Positions 56,723 to 63,944 of a stretch of DNA of 64,000 nucleotides are shown here, in pieces (within the stretch, counting starts at the first letter, position 1; each line of letters begins with the position of its first letter). The translations under genes and the position numbers were made by a program. Source of the DNA: Oerskovia sp042887685 (GTDB taxonomy: Bacteria; Actinomycetota; Actinomycetes; Actinomycetales; Cellulomonadaceae); contig NZ_JBHVOS010000026.1 in assembly GCF_042887685.1 (NCBI RefSeq), forward strand, positions 1 through 64,000. Direction: 5' to 3'. The notes beneath the pieces are model-generated. The model saw nothing but the letters and a program-made list of their open reading frames with translations, did no database searches and was not told where the DNA came from.

Positions 56723-57853
56723 TCAGGCCAGGCGCGTCATCCAGCCGTGGCGGTCCGCCGCCCGGCCGTTCTGGATGTCGGTGAGCTCGCCGCGGATCGC
56801 CAGGGTCAGCTCGCCCGCCGCGCCGTCGGCGATGGTGTGGTCGAAGTTCGACCCGCCCAGGCGGCCGATCGGCGTGACGACCGCAGCCGTGCCGCACGCG
56901 AACACCTCGGTCACCGCGCCGGACCGGATGTCGGCCAGGAGCTCCTCGAGCGGGATACGCCGCTCGGTGACCTCGTGGCCACGGTCGTTGAGGAGCTGGA
57001 TGATCGACGAGCGCGTCACGCCCTCGAGGATCGACCCCGTGAGCTCGGGCGTCTCGACCGACCCGTCCGCCTTGACGACGAACACGTTCATGCCACCGAG
57101 CTCCTCGAGGAACGTGCCCGTCGACGAGTCGAGGAAGCAGACCTGCTCGAAACCCTTCTCCTGCGCGAGCGTCTGCGGGAGCAGGCTCGACGCGTAGTTG
57201 CCGCCGCACTTGGCATCGCCAGTGCCGCCGGCACCGGCGCGGCTGAACTCGCGGTCGACCCAGATCGAGACGGGCTTCACGCCGCCCGAGAAGTACGGGC
57301 CGACGGGCGAGGCGATCACGAGGTACTCGGCCTCGAGCGAGGCCCGCACGCCGAGGAACGACTCCGAGGCGTACATGAACGGACGCAGGTACAGGCTCGC
57401 CTCCTCGCCGCTCGGGACCCACTCGACGTCGGTGCGCACGAGCGCGGTGATCGAGCCGATGAAGTCGTCGACCGAGAGCGCCGGCAGCGCCAGACGGTGC
57501 GCCGACCGGGCGAACCGGGCGGCGTTGGCCTCGGGACGGAACGTCCACACGGACCCGTCCTGGTGCCGGTACGCCTTGAGGCCCTCGAAGATCTCCTGGG
57601 CGTAGTGCAGCACCGCGGTCGCGGGGTCGAGCTGGAGGGGGCCGTACTTCTCGATGCGGCGGTCGATCCAGCCGTCGGTCGAGTTCCAGCTGATCCGGGC
57701 CATGTGGTCCGAGAACACGGTGCCGAACTTCGGGGCGGAGATCGCGGCCGCCCTGGCCTCGGGGGAGGTCGGGGTGTCCGAGGTGCGGATGTCGAAGAGC
57801 GCGACGAGATCCTCGGCCGAGGAAGCGGGCTGCGCTGTGAGGGGGGAAGTCAT
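56723..57853 (-). CDS. ilvE: Branched-chain amino acid aminotransferase
   Basis: 376 aa, class IV PLP aminotransferase making Val, Leu and Ile from their keto acids. Marks: PKFGTVFSDHMARISWNSTDGW, LDPATAVLHYAQEIFEGLKAYRHQDGSVWTFRPEANAARFARSAHRLALP, GGTGDAKCGGNYASSLLPQTLAQEKG (PLP Lys in DAKCGG), VCFLDSSTGTFLEELGGMNVF and EVFACGTAAVVTPIGRL. Length matches BCAT type II. It lies downstream of leuB on the same strand, but a hairpin between them suggests separate transcription. Confidence 0.95.
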   Translation of the reverse strand: MTSPLTAQPASSAEDLVALFDIRTSDTPTSPEARAAAISAPKFGTVFSDHMARISWNSTDGWIDRRIEKYGPLQLDPATAVLHYAQEIFEGLKAYRHQDGSVWTFRPEANAARFARSAHRLALPALSVDDFIGSITALVRTDVEWVPSGEEASLYLRPFMYASESFLGVRASLEAEYLVIASPVGPYFSGGVKPVSIWVDREFSRAGAGGTGDAKCGGNYASSLLPQTLAQEKGFEQVCFLDSSTGTFLEELGGMNVFVVKADGSVETPELTGSILEGVTRSSIIQLLNDRGHEVTERRIPLEELLADIRSGAVTEVFACGTAAVVTPIGRLGGSNFDHTIADGAAGELTLAIRGELTDIQNGRAADRHGWMTRLA

Positions 57854-57995
57854 GTCATGGGCCTTTCACCTGGCGACCCGGGTGGGTTCCTCGCCTAGTT
57901 TTCCATGACCGAGCGCCCTTCGGCGCCCGCAGGGCGGGCGAGAACTCCCGGGCCTTCGACGAGGACGTGGGAGCGGTGAGGACGGCAGAGGGTGC

Positions 57996-58036
57996 GCGCC
58001 GCCGTCGGGCCCCTCAGCAGGGCGCGACGGCGACGC
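57996..58036 (-). terminator. Hairpin terminator between leuB and ilvE
   Basis: Arms 57996-58012 and 58020-58036 pair at 15 of 17 positions, with a 7-nt loop, starting 22 bp past the leuB stop. GC-rich, no U-tract. The rest of the 205-bp gap to ilvE shows no leader peptide. Confidence 0.55.
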
Positions 58037-58058
58037 GACGGCAGGTCGGAAGGACCGA

Positions 58059-59102
58059 TCAGCCGGCGACGCGGGCGGCGAGCTCGCGCCCCACCTCGGC
58101 CGTCGACCGTACTCGGCTCCCCCGCTCGGCGAGGTCCGCGGCGACCGCGGCCTCGACGCGCTGCGACTCCTCGGCGAGGCCGAGGTGGTCGAGCAGCATC
58201 GCGACGGACAGGACCGTGGCGGTGGGGTCCGCCTTGCCCTGGCCGGCGATGTCGGGAGCCGAGCCGTGCACCGGCTCGAACATGGAGGGGGCGGTGCGGT
58301 CGGGGTTGATGTTGGCCGAGGCCGCGAGGCCGATGCCGCCGGTGATCGCGGCGGCCTGGTCCGTCAGGATGTCGCCGAACAGGTTGTCGGTGACGATGAC
58401 GTCGAATCGCGACGGGTTCGTCGTGAGGAAGATCGTGGCGGCGTCCACGTGCAGGTAGTCCGTGGTGACGTCGGGGAACTCGGCGTTGACGACCTCGACC
58501 GTGCGGCGCCACAGGTGACCGGCGTGGACCAGGACGTTGTGCTTGTGCACGAGAGTCAGGTGCTTGCGGGGGCGCGCCTGGGCGCGGGCGAACGCGTCAC
58601 GCACGACACGCTCGACGCCGAAGGCCGTGTTCACGGAGACCTCGGTCGCGATCTCGTGGGGCGTGCCGACGCGCAGCGCCCCGCCGTTGCCGACGTAGGG
58701 GCCCTCGGTGCCCTCGCGGACGACGACGAAGTCGATCTCGCCCGGGTCCGCCAGCGGGGACCTCACACCGGGGTAGAGCTTGCCGGGGCGGAGGTTGACG
58801 TAGTGGTCCAGCGCGAAGCGCAGCTTGAGCAGCAGGCCGCGCTCGAGGACGCCCGACGGGACGGTCGGGTCGCCGATCGCGCCGAGGAGGATCGCGTCGT
58901 GCGTGCGGATCGCCGCGAGGTCCTCGTCGGTGAGGGTCTCACCGGTCGCGTGCCAGCGGCGCGCACCGAGGTCGAAGGGCGTCGTCGAGACCTTGACGTC
59001 GGTTCCCGAGAGGGCCGCCTCGAGGACCGCGAGGCCCTGCTCGACGACCTCGATACCGATGCCGTCTCCGGCGACCACTGCCAAGTCGATGTTGCGCGTC
59101 AT
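58059..59102 (-). CDS. leuB: 3-isopropylmalate dehydrogenase
   Basis: 347 aa. LeuB oxidises and decarboxylates 3-isopropylmalate (Leu) and can act on 3-methylmalate in the citramalate route to Ile. Marks: VVAGDGIGIEVVEQGLAVLEA, AILLGAIGDPTVPSGVLERGLLLKLRFALDHYVNLRPGKLYPG, VREGTEGPYVGNGG, and FDVIVTDNLFGDILTDQAAAITGGIGLAASANINPDRTAPSMFEPVHGSAPDIAGQGKADPTA. ATG 59102 sits 6 nt after TACGGT (59114-59109, minus), the leaderless pattern, which excludes the longer in-frame start at 59144. Confidence 0.95.
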   Translation of the reverse strand: MTRNIDLAVVAGDGIGIEVVEQGLAVLEAALSGTDVKVSTTPFDLGARRWHATGETLTDEDLAAIRTHDAILLGAIGDPTVPSGVLERGLLLKLRFALDHYVNLRPGKLYPGVRSPLADPGEIDFVVVREGTEGPYVGNGGALRVGTPHEIATEVSVNTAFGVERVVRDAFARAQARPRKHLTLVHKHNVLVHAGHLWRRTVEVVNAEFPDVTTDYLHVDAATIFLTTNPSRFDVIVTDNLFGDILTDQAAAITGGIGLAASANINPDRTAPSMFEPVHGSAPDIAGQGKADPTATVLSVAMLLDHLGLAEESQRVEAAVAADLAERGSRVRSTAEVGRELAARVAG

Positions 59103-59108
59103 GCCCGA

Positions 59109-59114
59109 ACCGTA
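59109..59114 (-). promoter_or_regulatory. TACGGT -10 box, leaderless leuB
   Basis: TACGGT on the minus strand is 6 nt before the leuB ATG, with no SD in between. It fixes the leuB start and leaves no room for an attenuator on leuB itself. Confidence 0.6.
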
Positions 59115-59313
59115 CGCCCAGGGGTCAGCCCTCGGGACGCCCATCTCACAGCGTGGGCGGCTCGGGGGCCACGATCCGCGTCATCCCGCGGGCCGGGCGC
59201 TGCCGTCCCGACTGGTTGCGCTCCCATGCCGCCCTGGCCGGACCGCGCGACGCTCGATGGTGGTAGGAGCGGCACCGCGCGTCGACTTGCGCAAACGGCC
59301 AGAGTACGCAACT

Positions 59314-59332
59314 CTTAGGAAACTTTCCTAAG
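59314..59332. promoter_or_regulatory. ROK/NagC-type operator upstream of the ROK gene
   Basis: CTTAGGAAACTTTCCTAAG is a perfect 9-1-9 palindrome, 25 bp before the ROK gene start. The TTAGGAAA/TTTCCTAA arms match the type of site used by ROK sugar regulators in actinobacteria, so autoregulation is likely. It could also affect the divergent leuB promoter 200 bp away, but that is less likely. Confidence 0.75.
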
Positions 59333-59357
59333 ATGCTGGCAGAGAGGCCACCACGCC

Positions 59358-60623
59358 GTGTCCCGCACGCACGTCCCGGGGACCCCCGGGTTGCTCCGCA
59401 CGATCAACGACCGCGCCGCGCTCGAGCTCCTGCTCGACACGGGACCCATGACCCGGTCGCAGATCGGAGACCTCACCGGCGTCTCCCGCCCGACATCCTC
59501 CCAGATCGTGGCGCGCCTGGAGTCGGCCGGGCTCATCGAGCCCACAGGGGCCGTCCAAGGAGCCCGCGGACCGCAGGCCGTCACGTACGCCGCACGCACC
59601 GACGTCGTCGTCGGGCTGGCCCTCGACGTCCTCCCCGGAGGAGTCCAGGCCCGCCTCGTCGACGCCCACGGCGCCGTCCTGGGCGGCGCAGAGGTCCCCA
59701 CCTCGGACGACCGCACCGCGGTGGGCGACGTCCGCGCCGCATGGCACGCCGCCTGTGCCGACGCCCGCGTCCCCGTCGAGCGGGTCGGCGCGGTCGTCGC
59801 CGGGGTCCAGGCCGCGGCAGACCCGACGACCGGAGACCTCTGGCTCGTCGGCGACCTGCCGGGGTGGCCCCGCCTCGCCGTCCGCTCGCTCCTCGAGGAG
59901 GAGTTCGGCGTCCCCGTCCACATCGAGAACGACGTCAACCTCGCCACGATCGCCGAGCACGACGCGGGCCGGGGCGACGACGTGAGCTTCTCGCTGCTCT
60001 GGATCGGTGGTGGCATCGGCCTCGGGACCCTCATCGGCGGTCGGCTCCACCACGGGGCGACAGGTGCCGCCGGCGAGCTCGGCTACCTGCCCGTGCCCGT
60101 GACGGTCCGCGACTACGACGACCACTCGGTCAACCTCCAGGACCTCGTGGGAGGCCGCCGCTTCGAGGAACTCGCCGAGCGGTACGGCGTCCCCGGTGAG
60201 GGCTACACGGACTATCTCGAGGCCATGACCGCCGACCCGGACAGCCCGGCGGTGGTCGCGCTCGTCGAGGACTTCGGCCGCCGCCTCGCCGCGGTCGTCC
60301 AGCCGGTCGTCGCGGTCGTCGAGCCGCACCTCGTCGTCCTGAGCGGCCCGACGTGCATCGCAGGCGGGCAACGTCTCGCCGACGTGACCCGCAGCCACCT
60401 CATGGACACCGAGCAGGGCGTGACGGCGATCACCCCGCCCCTGGCCCTCTCGGACCCGGTCCTCCGCGGCGCCCAGGCGGTCGTCGCGGCCGACGTCCGC
60501 GCGCTCCTCCTCGACCGTGTCTCGGCCCACACCGCGGACCACGGCACGCACGGCGTGCCCGTCCAGACCGTGCGCGCAGCCACGGCGACCATCGGCGCTC
60601 CGGCGCCCTCTCACTCGGGGTAG
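59358..60623 (+). CDS. ROK family transcriptional regulator
   Basis: 421 aa. N-terminal wHTH: LLRTINDRAALELLLDTGPMTRSQIGDLTGVSRPTSSQIVARLESAGLIEPTG. ROK fold follows: VGLALDVLPGGVQARLVDAHG, GAVVAGVQAAADPTTGDLWLV, HIENDVNLATIAEH, FSLLWIGGGIGLGTLIGGRLHHGATGAAGELGYLPVP. The usual ROK zinc motif (CxCGxxGC-type) is absent and the phosphate-loop DxGxT is weak, so it is a sugar-sensing regulator rather than a kinase. GTG start. A perfect operator lies upstream; the neighbours downstream are convergent, so its targets besides itself are unclear. Confidence 0.88.
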   Translation: MSRTHVPGTPGLLRTINDRAALELLLDTGPMTRSQIGDLTGVSRPTSSQIVARLESAGLIEPTGAVQGARGPQAVTYAARTDVVVGLALDVLPGGVQARLVDAHGAVLGGAEVPTSDDRTAVGDVRAAWHAACADARVPVERVGAVVAGVQAAADPTTGDLWLVGDLPGWPRLAVRSLLEEEFGVPVHIENDVNLATIAEHDAGRGDDVSFSLLWIGGGIGLGTLIGGRLHHGATGAAGELGYLPVPVTVRDYDDHSVNLQDLVGGRRFEELAERYGVPGEGYTDYLEAMTADPDSPAVVALVEDFGRRLAAVVQPVVAVVEPHLVVLSGPTCIAGGQRLADVTRSHLMDTEQGVTAITPPLALSDPVLRGAQAVVAADVRALLLDRVSAHTADHGTHGVPVQTVRAATATIGAPAPSHSG

Positions 60624-60644
60624 CTCCTCTCGCTGCCCCGACGG

Positions 60645-60677
60645 GCGGTGGTCGCGGCCTGGGACGGCGACCACCGC
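60645..60677. terminator. Bidirectional hairpin terminator
   Basis: GCGGTGGTCGC (60645-60655) and its perfect complement (60667-60677) flank an 11-nt loop, between the convergent ROK and PIG-L genes. Confidence 0.6.
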
Positions 60678-60745
60678 TCACCCCCTCGCCCGTCGCCGGT
60701 CGAGCACAGCGCCCGACGGCGCCGCTCACCCCGGGCGCCGCACCC

Positions 60746-61618
60746 TCACCCGATCCCCGGGCGGCTCAACAGAGCCCGCACCTCGGTCGCCGTCGTGTCC
60801 CGTCCGTAGCCCGCGAGCTGGAACGACTCGGCGAACTCCCCGACCGCGCCGAGCCCCGCGGCGGAGACCGCGGCACGCATCTCCGGCTGGGTGTGCAGGT
60901 ACGGCGACCAGTGCTCGAGGACGAACTCCCGCACCCTGTCCCAGTCGCCCACGGGCGGTACCTGGTCGAGCAGACCACGTTGCCACGGCGCGAACTCGAG
61001 GAACTGCGAGGCGTGGGCTGCGCAGGCGCGCAGCTTGGCCTCGATGGTGCTGCTCACGTCGACCACCACGTCGTGGCGGTGGTGCGCGAGCGCGTCGTGG
61101 TCGGGCATGAGCAGGCACACGGGAGGGGTCGCCAGGGCAGGCACGTCCGGCACGACGTTCGCCAGCCCGACGACGGCCACCGCCTCGCGCACGAGGCGCC
61201 CCGCTGCGCGGTTGTCGAGGTGGCCGGGGCACTCGTCGTGGAACGCGACGACCACGTCAGCCTGCCACCGGCGGATCCGGGCGACGACCTTCCGGCGCAT
61301 CGCGACGCTCGCCTCGAGCTCGCCGTCGTGGGCGGAGAGGATCTCGTACTCCTGCACCCCCAGCTCCCGCGCCGCGGCGTACGCCTCGACGGCCCGACGG
61401 CGCGCAAGAGCCTTGCGTGGCATGGACCGGTGCCCGGCGTCACCGTTCGTCAACGACAGGAACTTCACGCCGTGGCCCGCCTGCGCGAGCTTCGCAGCGG
61501 TCCCGCCGACATACTCGTCGGGCTCGTCGGGGTGTGCCGCGACGACGAGGACCCGCAGCCTGTCGGCGAACAGGCCCGAAGCGGGCGCGAGCACGTCGGC
61601 CTGTGGCGAGGGGCTCAT
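60746..61618 (-). CDS. PIG-L family deacetylase (LmbE-like)
   Basis: 290 aa. Zinc-dependent N-deacetylase of GlcNAc-type conjugates. Signature: RVLVVAAHPDEPDEYVGGTAAKLAQAGHGVKFLSLTNGDAGH, a variant of AHPDDE with an inserted PDE, which is seen in a PIG-L subgroup of unknown substrate; later FHDECPGHLDNRAAGRLVREA (HxxH-like zinc site) and HASQFLEF. It could be a mycothiol-related or other amino sugar deacetylase; I cannot decide. ATGA overlap with the upstream ASCH gene shows coupled translation. Confidence 0.82.
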   Translation of the reverse strand: MSPSPQADVLAPASGLFADRLRVLVVAAHPDEPDEYVGGTAAKLAQAGHGVKFLSLTNGDAGHRSMPRKALARRRAVEAYAAARELGVQEYEILSAHDGELEASVAMRRKVVARIRRWQADVVVAFHDECPGHLDNRAAGRLVREAVAVVGLANVVPDVPALATPPVCLLMPDHDALAHHRHDVVVDVSSTIEAKLRACAAHASQFLEFAPWQRGLLDQVPPVGDWDRVREFVLEHWSPYLHTQPEMRAAVSAAGLGAVGEFAESFQLAGYGRDTTATEVRALLSRPGIG

Positions 61619-62244
61619 CGCTGCCGCGGGAAACGAAGCTCGAACCGCTCGCAGACCACAGGCATGTCGTCACGGAACTCCTGGCCCACGAGGACGCGCG
61701 AGAAGTACTCGCGGTGTCCCGCCCGCCACGAGTCGAGCGACCGGTCGTCCTCTCCCTCGGCCGCCGCGAAGTCGGCCGTGACCTCGTCGAACGGGACGAC
61801 CTCGACCGACGTCGTGCGGATCAGGGCCCGAGGATGCCCGGCCCCGTCCAGGATGATCGAGAGCTCACCGACCTGCGGGAGCGGCACGTCGTCGTCGTAC
61901 TCCCAGCGCGAGGACGAGGTCGCCGTCTTCTCCCCCGACAGCACCGCGGCGAGGAGTCCGTCGGCGAGCGCAGGATTGTCCCCGAAGGACCATGCGGGTG
62001 GCGGCACGGTCGCCGAGATCCCGAAGCCCGTCACCACACCGACCTTGCCCTCGCCCGCACGGACGCGCGCGGTCTCCCAGAACGCGAGGATCTCCTCGCC
62101 GCGCGGGTCGCTCTCGACCTCGACCGGGTTCTCCCCCGCGGACGCGTCCGAGGCGGCCCGATGCTCGTCGCCCTGGGCACCCTGGGGCGTCCGGTCGCTG
62201 CCCTTGCCCGTGCTGTCCGGTCCGCGGTCGTCGTGGTGGCTCAT
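61615..62244 (-). CDS. ASCH domain-containing protein
   Basis: 209 aa. After an acidic, Ser/Gly-rich start (about 50 residues) comes EEILAFWETARVRAG, WSFGDNPALADGLLAAVLSGEKTATSSSRWEYDDDVPLPQVGELSIILDGAGHPRALIRTTSVEVVPFDEVTADFAAAEGEDDRSLDSWRAGHREYF, the ASCH fold (GEKTATSS is the signature). ASCH proteins are RNA-binding candidates; some are nucleotide hydrolases. ATG 62244 was chosen because the longer frame runs into the 22-bp-period repeats. It is the first gene of a two-gene unit with the PIG-L deacetylase. Confidence 0.8.
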   Translation of the reverse strand: MSHHDDRGPDSTGKGSDRTPQGAQGDEHRAASDASAGENPVEVESDPRGEEILAFWETARVRAGEGKVGVVTGFGISATVPPPAWSFGDNPALADGLLAAVLSGEKTATSSSRWEYDDDVPLPQVGELSIILDGAGHPRALIRTTSVEVVPFDEVTADFAAAEGEDDRSLDSWRAGHREYFSRVLVGQEFRDDMPVVCERFELRFPRQR

Positions 62245-62357
62245 ACGTCCATGGTGGACCACGGACACCCGGTGTGCCCGTCTTGTCGTGCTTTGGCCGA
62301 CGGGGTGTCGCCGATTCCACCCGCCCCCTCCCCTCCCCGCCCGGGGGGAGGTCCCCC

Positions 62358-62457
62358 GCCGACGGTGACGGCCGTGCTCGCCGACGGTGACGGCCGTGCT
62401 CGCCGACGGTGACCGACCACCTCGCCGAGGGTGACCGTTTGGGTCGCCGAGGGTGAC
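62358..62457 (-). repeat. Left group of 22-bp-period repeats (5 copies, reverse orientation)
   Basis: Five copies of the 12-bp core GCCGA(C/G)GGTGAC begin at 62358, 62380, 62402, 62424 and 62446, each exactly 22 bp apart. The 10-bp spacers vary, two being identical (GGCCGTGCTC). The core is the reverse complement of the right group. Because 22 is not a multiple of 3 the array cannot code for a repetitive protein. Confidence 0.95.
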
Positions 62458-62509
62458 GCCGAGTACCGCTCCGCTCGCCTCCAGCACGTCCCCCTCAGCG
62501 AGCAAGTTC

Positions 62510-62653
62510 GTCACCCTCGGCGGGCACGTTCGTCACTCTCGGCAGTCCGGGCCGTCACCCTCGGCGGGCATGTTCGTCACCCTCGGCGAGCATGTTCGTC
62601 ACCCTCGGCGAGCACGTTTGTCACCCTCGGCGAGCACGTTTGTCACCCTCGGC
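62510..62653 (+). repeat. Right group of 22-bp-period repeats (7 copies, forward orientation)
   Basis: Seven copies of GTCAC(C/T)CTCGGC begin at 62510, 62532, 62554, 62576, 62598, 62620 and 62642, exactly 22 bp apart. Most spacers are variants of G(A/G)GCA(C/T)GTT(C/T); one (AGTCCGGGCC) is unrelated. A 52-bp unique stretch separates it from the left group, with which it forms a large dyad. Confidence 0.95.
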
Positions 62654-62710
62654 GACAGCGCCCGACGTGACGGGAGCGCCGGAGGTGGGCTGCGCCGTCG
62701 GGCGTCGGAG

Positions 62711-62785
62711 CGGCACGCCGGCGAGCGGCATGCGGGCGAGCGGCACGCCGGCGAGCAGCACGCGGGCGAGCACAACGCGGGCGAG
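62711..62785 (+). repeat. Five tandem 15-bp repeats (CGGCACGCCGGCGAG type)
   Basis: Five head-to-tail 15-bp units at 62711, 62726, 62741, 62756 and 62771 with a few substitutions; each ends in GGCGAG. They lie in the same non-coding block as the 22-bp arrays. A plus-strand frame would read HAGER repeats but has no start signal and runs antisense into ilvC. Confidence 0.85.
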
Positions 62786-62798
62786 CCGGACGCACGAA

Positions 62799-62886
62799 GG
62801 AGGGTGACCCGTCCTGCGCGATCGTGGTCGGGTCTGGCGGGAGGCGCCGGACCGGACGGAAGATCACGCAGGACGGGTCACCCTCC
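62799..62886 (-). terminator. Long inverted repeat downstream of ilvC
   Basis: Arms 62799-62823 and 62862-62886 match at 24 of 25 positions; a smaller stem (GGTCTGGCG/CGCCGGACC) fills the 38-nt loop. It starts 29 bp after the ilvC stop and is the likely ilvC terminator. The arms contain GGGTGAC/GTCACCC, the same heptamer as the 22-bp repeats. Confidence 0.65.
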
Positions 62887-62915
62887 TCAGAAGGTCCGCC
62901 GCAGCGAGGCGGGGG

Positions 62916-63944
62916 TCAGCGACCGACCGAGCCCTCGGTGTAGTCGTCGTCGCCCGACTTGGCCCATGCGAACATCCCGCGCAGCTCGCGGCCCGTGGCC
63001 TCGATCGGGTGCGCCTCGCCCTTGGCGCGGAGCTCCTTGAACTCGGGGGCGCCCGCGTCCTGGTCGTCGATGAAGCGCTTCGCGAAGGCACCGTTCTGGA
63101 TGTCTCCGAGGACGGCCTTCATGTTCTCCTTGACCCGCGGGTCGATGACCCGGGGGCCCGAGACGTAGTCGCCGTACTCGGCCGTGTCGGACACCGACCA
63201 GCGCTGCTTGGCGATGCCGCCCTCCCACATGAGGTCCACGATGAGCTTGAGCTCGTGCAGGACCTCGAAGTAGGCGATCTCCGGCTGGTAGCCGGCCTCG
63301 GTCAGCGTCTCGAAGCCGTACTGGACGAGCTGCGACACACCACCGCACAGGACGGCCTGCTCACCGAACAGGTCGGTCTCGGTCTCCTCGGTGAAGGTCG
63401 TCTTGATGACGCCGGCGCGCGTGCCGCCGATCGCCTTCGCGTACGAGAGCGCGATGTCCCACGCCTGGCCCGACGCGTCCTTCTCGACGGCGATGATGTC
63501 GGGGATGCCACGGCCCGCGACGAACTCACGACGCACGGTGTGGCCCGGCGCCTTGGGGGCGACGAGGATGACGTCGACGCCCTCGGGAGCCTCGATGTAG
63601 CCGAAGCGGATGTTGAAGCCGTGCGCGAACGCGAGCGTCTTGCCGGCAGCCAGGTTCGGCTTGATCTCGTCGTTGTAGATCGAGCGCTGGTGCTGGTCCG
63701 GCGCGAGGATCATGATGAGGTCGGCCCACTGGGCTGCCTCTGCGACGGTCTTGACCTCGAAGCCCTCGTCGGTCGCCTTGGCGATCGACTTGGACCCTTC
63801 CTTGAGGGCGATGACGACCTGGACGCCCGAGTCGCGGAGGTTCTGGGCGTGCGCGTGCCCCTGGCTGCCGTAGCCGACGACCGCGACCTTCTTCTGCTGG
63901 ATGATCGAGAGGTCGGCGTCGTCGTCGTAGAAGAGCTCTGCCAC
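62916..63944 (-). CDS. ilvC: Ketol-acid reductoisomerase (NADP+), class I
   Basis: 342 aa, complete. IlvC converts acetolactate or acetohydroxybutyrate to dihydroxy acids in Val/Leu/Ile synthesis. The Rossmann motif VAVVGYGSQGHAHAQNLRDSGVQVVIALKEGSKS is NADPH type; then MILAPDQHQRSIYNDEI, FAHGFNIRFGYIEAPEGVDVILVAPKAPGHTVRREF, and the C-terminal knotted domain with ETETDLFGEQAVLCGGVSQLVQYGFETLTEAGYQPEIAYFEVLHELKLIVDL. GTG 63944 has SD AAGGAGT. The 56 bp upstream to the window edge hold no further signal; ilvB/ilvN are expected beyond the edge (inference). Confidence 0.96.
   Translation of the reverse strand: MAELFYDDDADLSIIQQKKVAVVGYGSQGHAHAQNLRDSGVQVVIALKEGSKSIAKATDEGFEVKTVAEAAQWADLIMILAPDQHQRSIYNDEIKPNLAAGKTLAFAHGFNIRFGYIEAPEGVDVILVAPKAPGHTVRREFVAGRGIPDIIAVEKDASGQAWDIALSYAKAIGGTRAGVIKTTFTEETETDLFGEQAVLCGGVSQLVQYGFETLTEAGYQPEIAYFEVLHELKLIVDLMWEGGIAKQRWSVSDTAEYGDYVSGPRVIDPRVKENMKAVLGDIQNGAFAKRFIDDQDAGAPEFKELRAKGEAHPIEATGRELRGMFAWAKSGDDDYTEGSVGR

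Noticed and set aside
57854..58058. Leader peptide before ilvE
   Set aside because: I looked for a short ORF with Val/Leu/Ile codons before a hairpin; only the leuB terminator-like stem was found.
62358..62653. CRISPR array
   Set aside because: The 12-bp core and 10-bp spacer are far too short, copies occur in both orientations, spacers are themselves similar, and no cas gene is present.
62453..63040. Plus-strand ORF with HAGER repeats across the repeat block
   Set aside because: It has no SD, includes the 22-bp arrays (period not a multiple of 3) and runs antisense into ilvC. The repeated peptide follows from the 15-bp DNA repeat.
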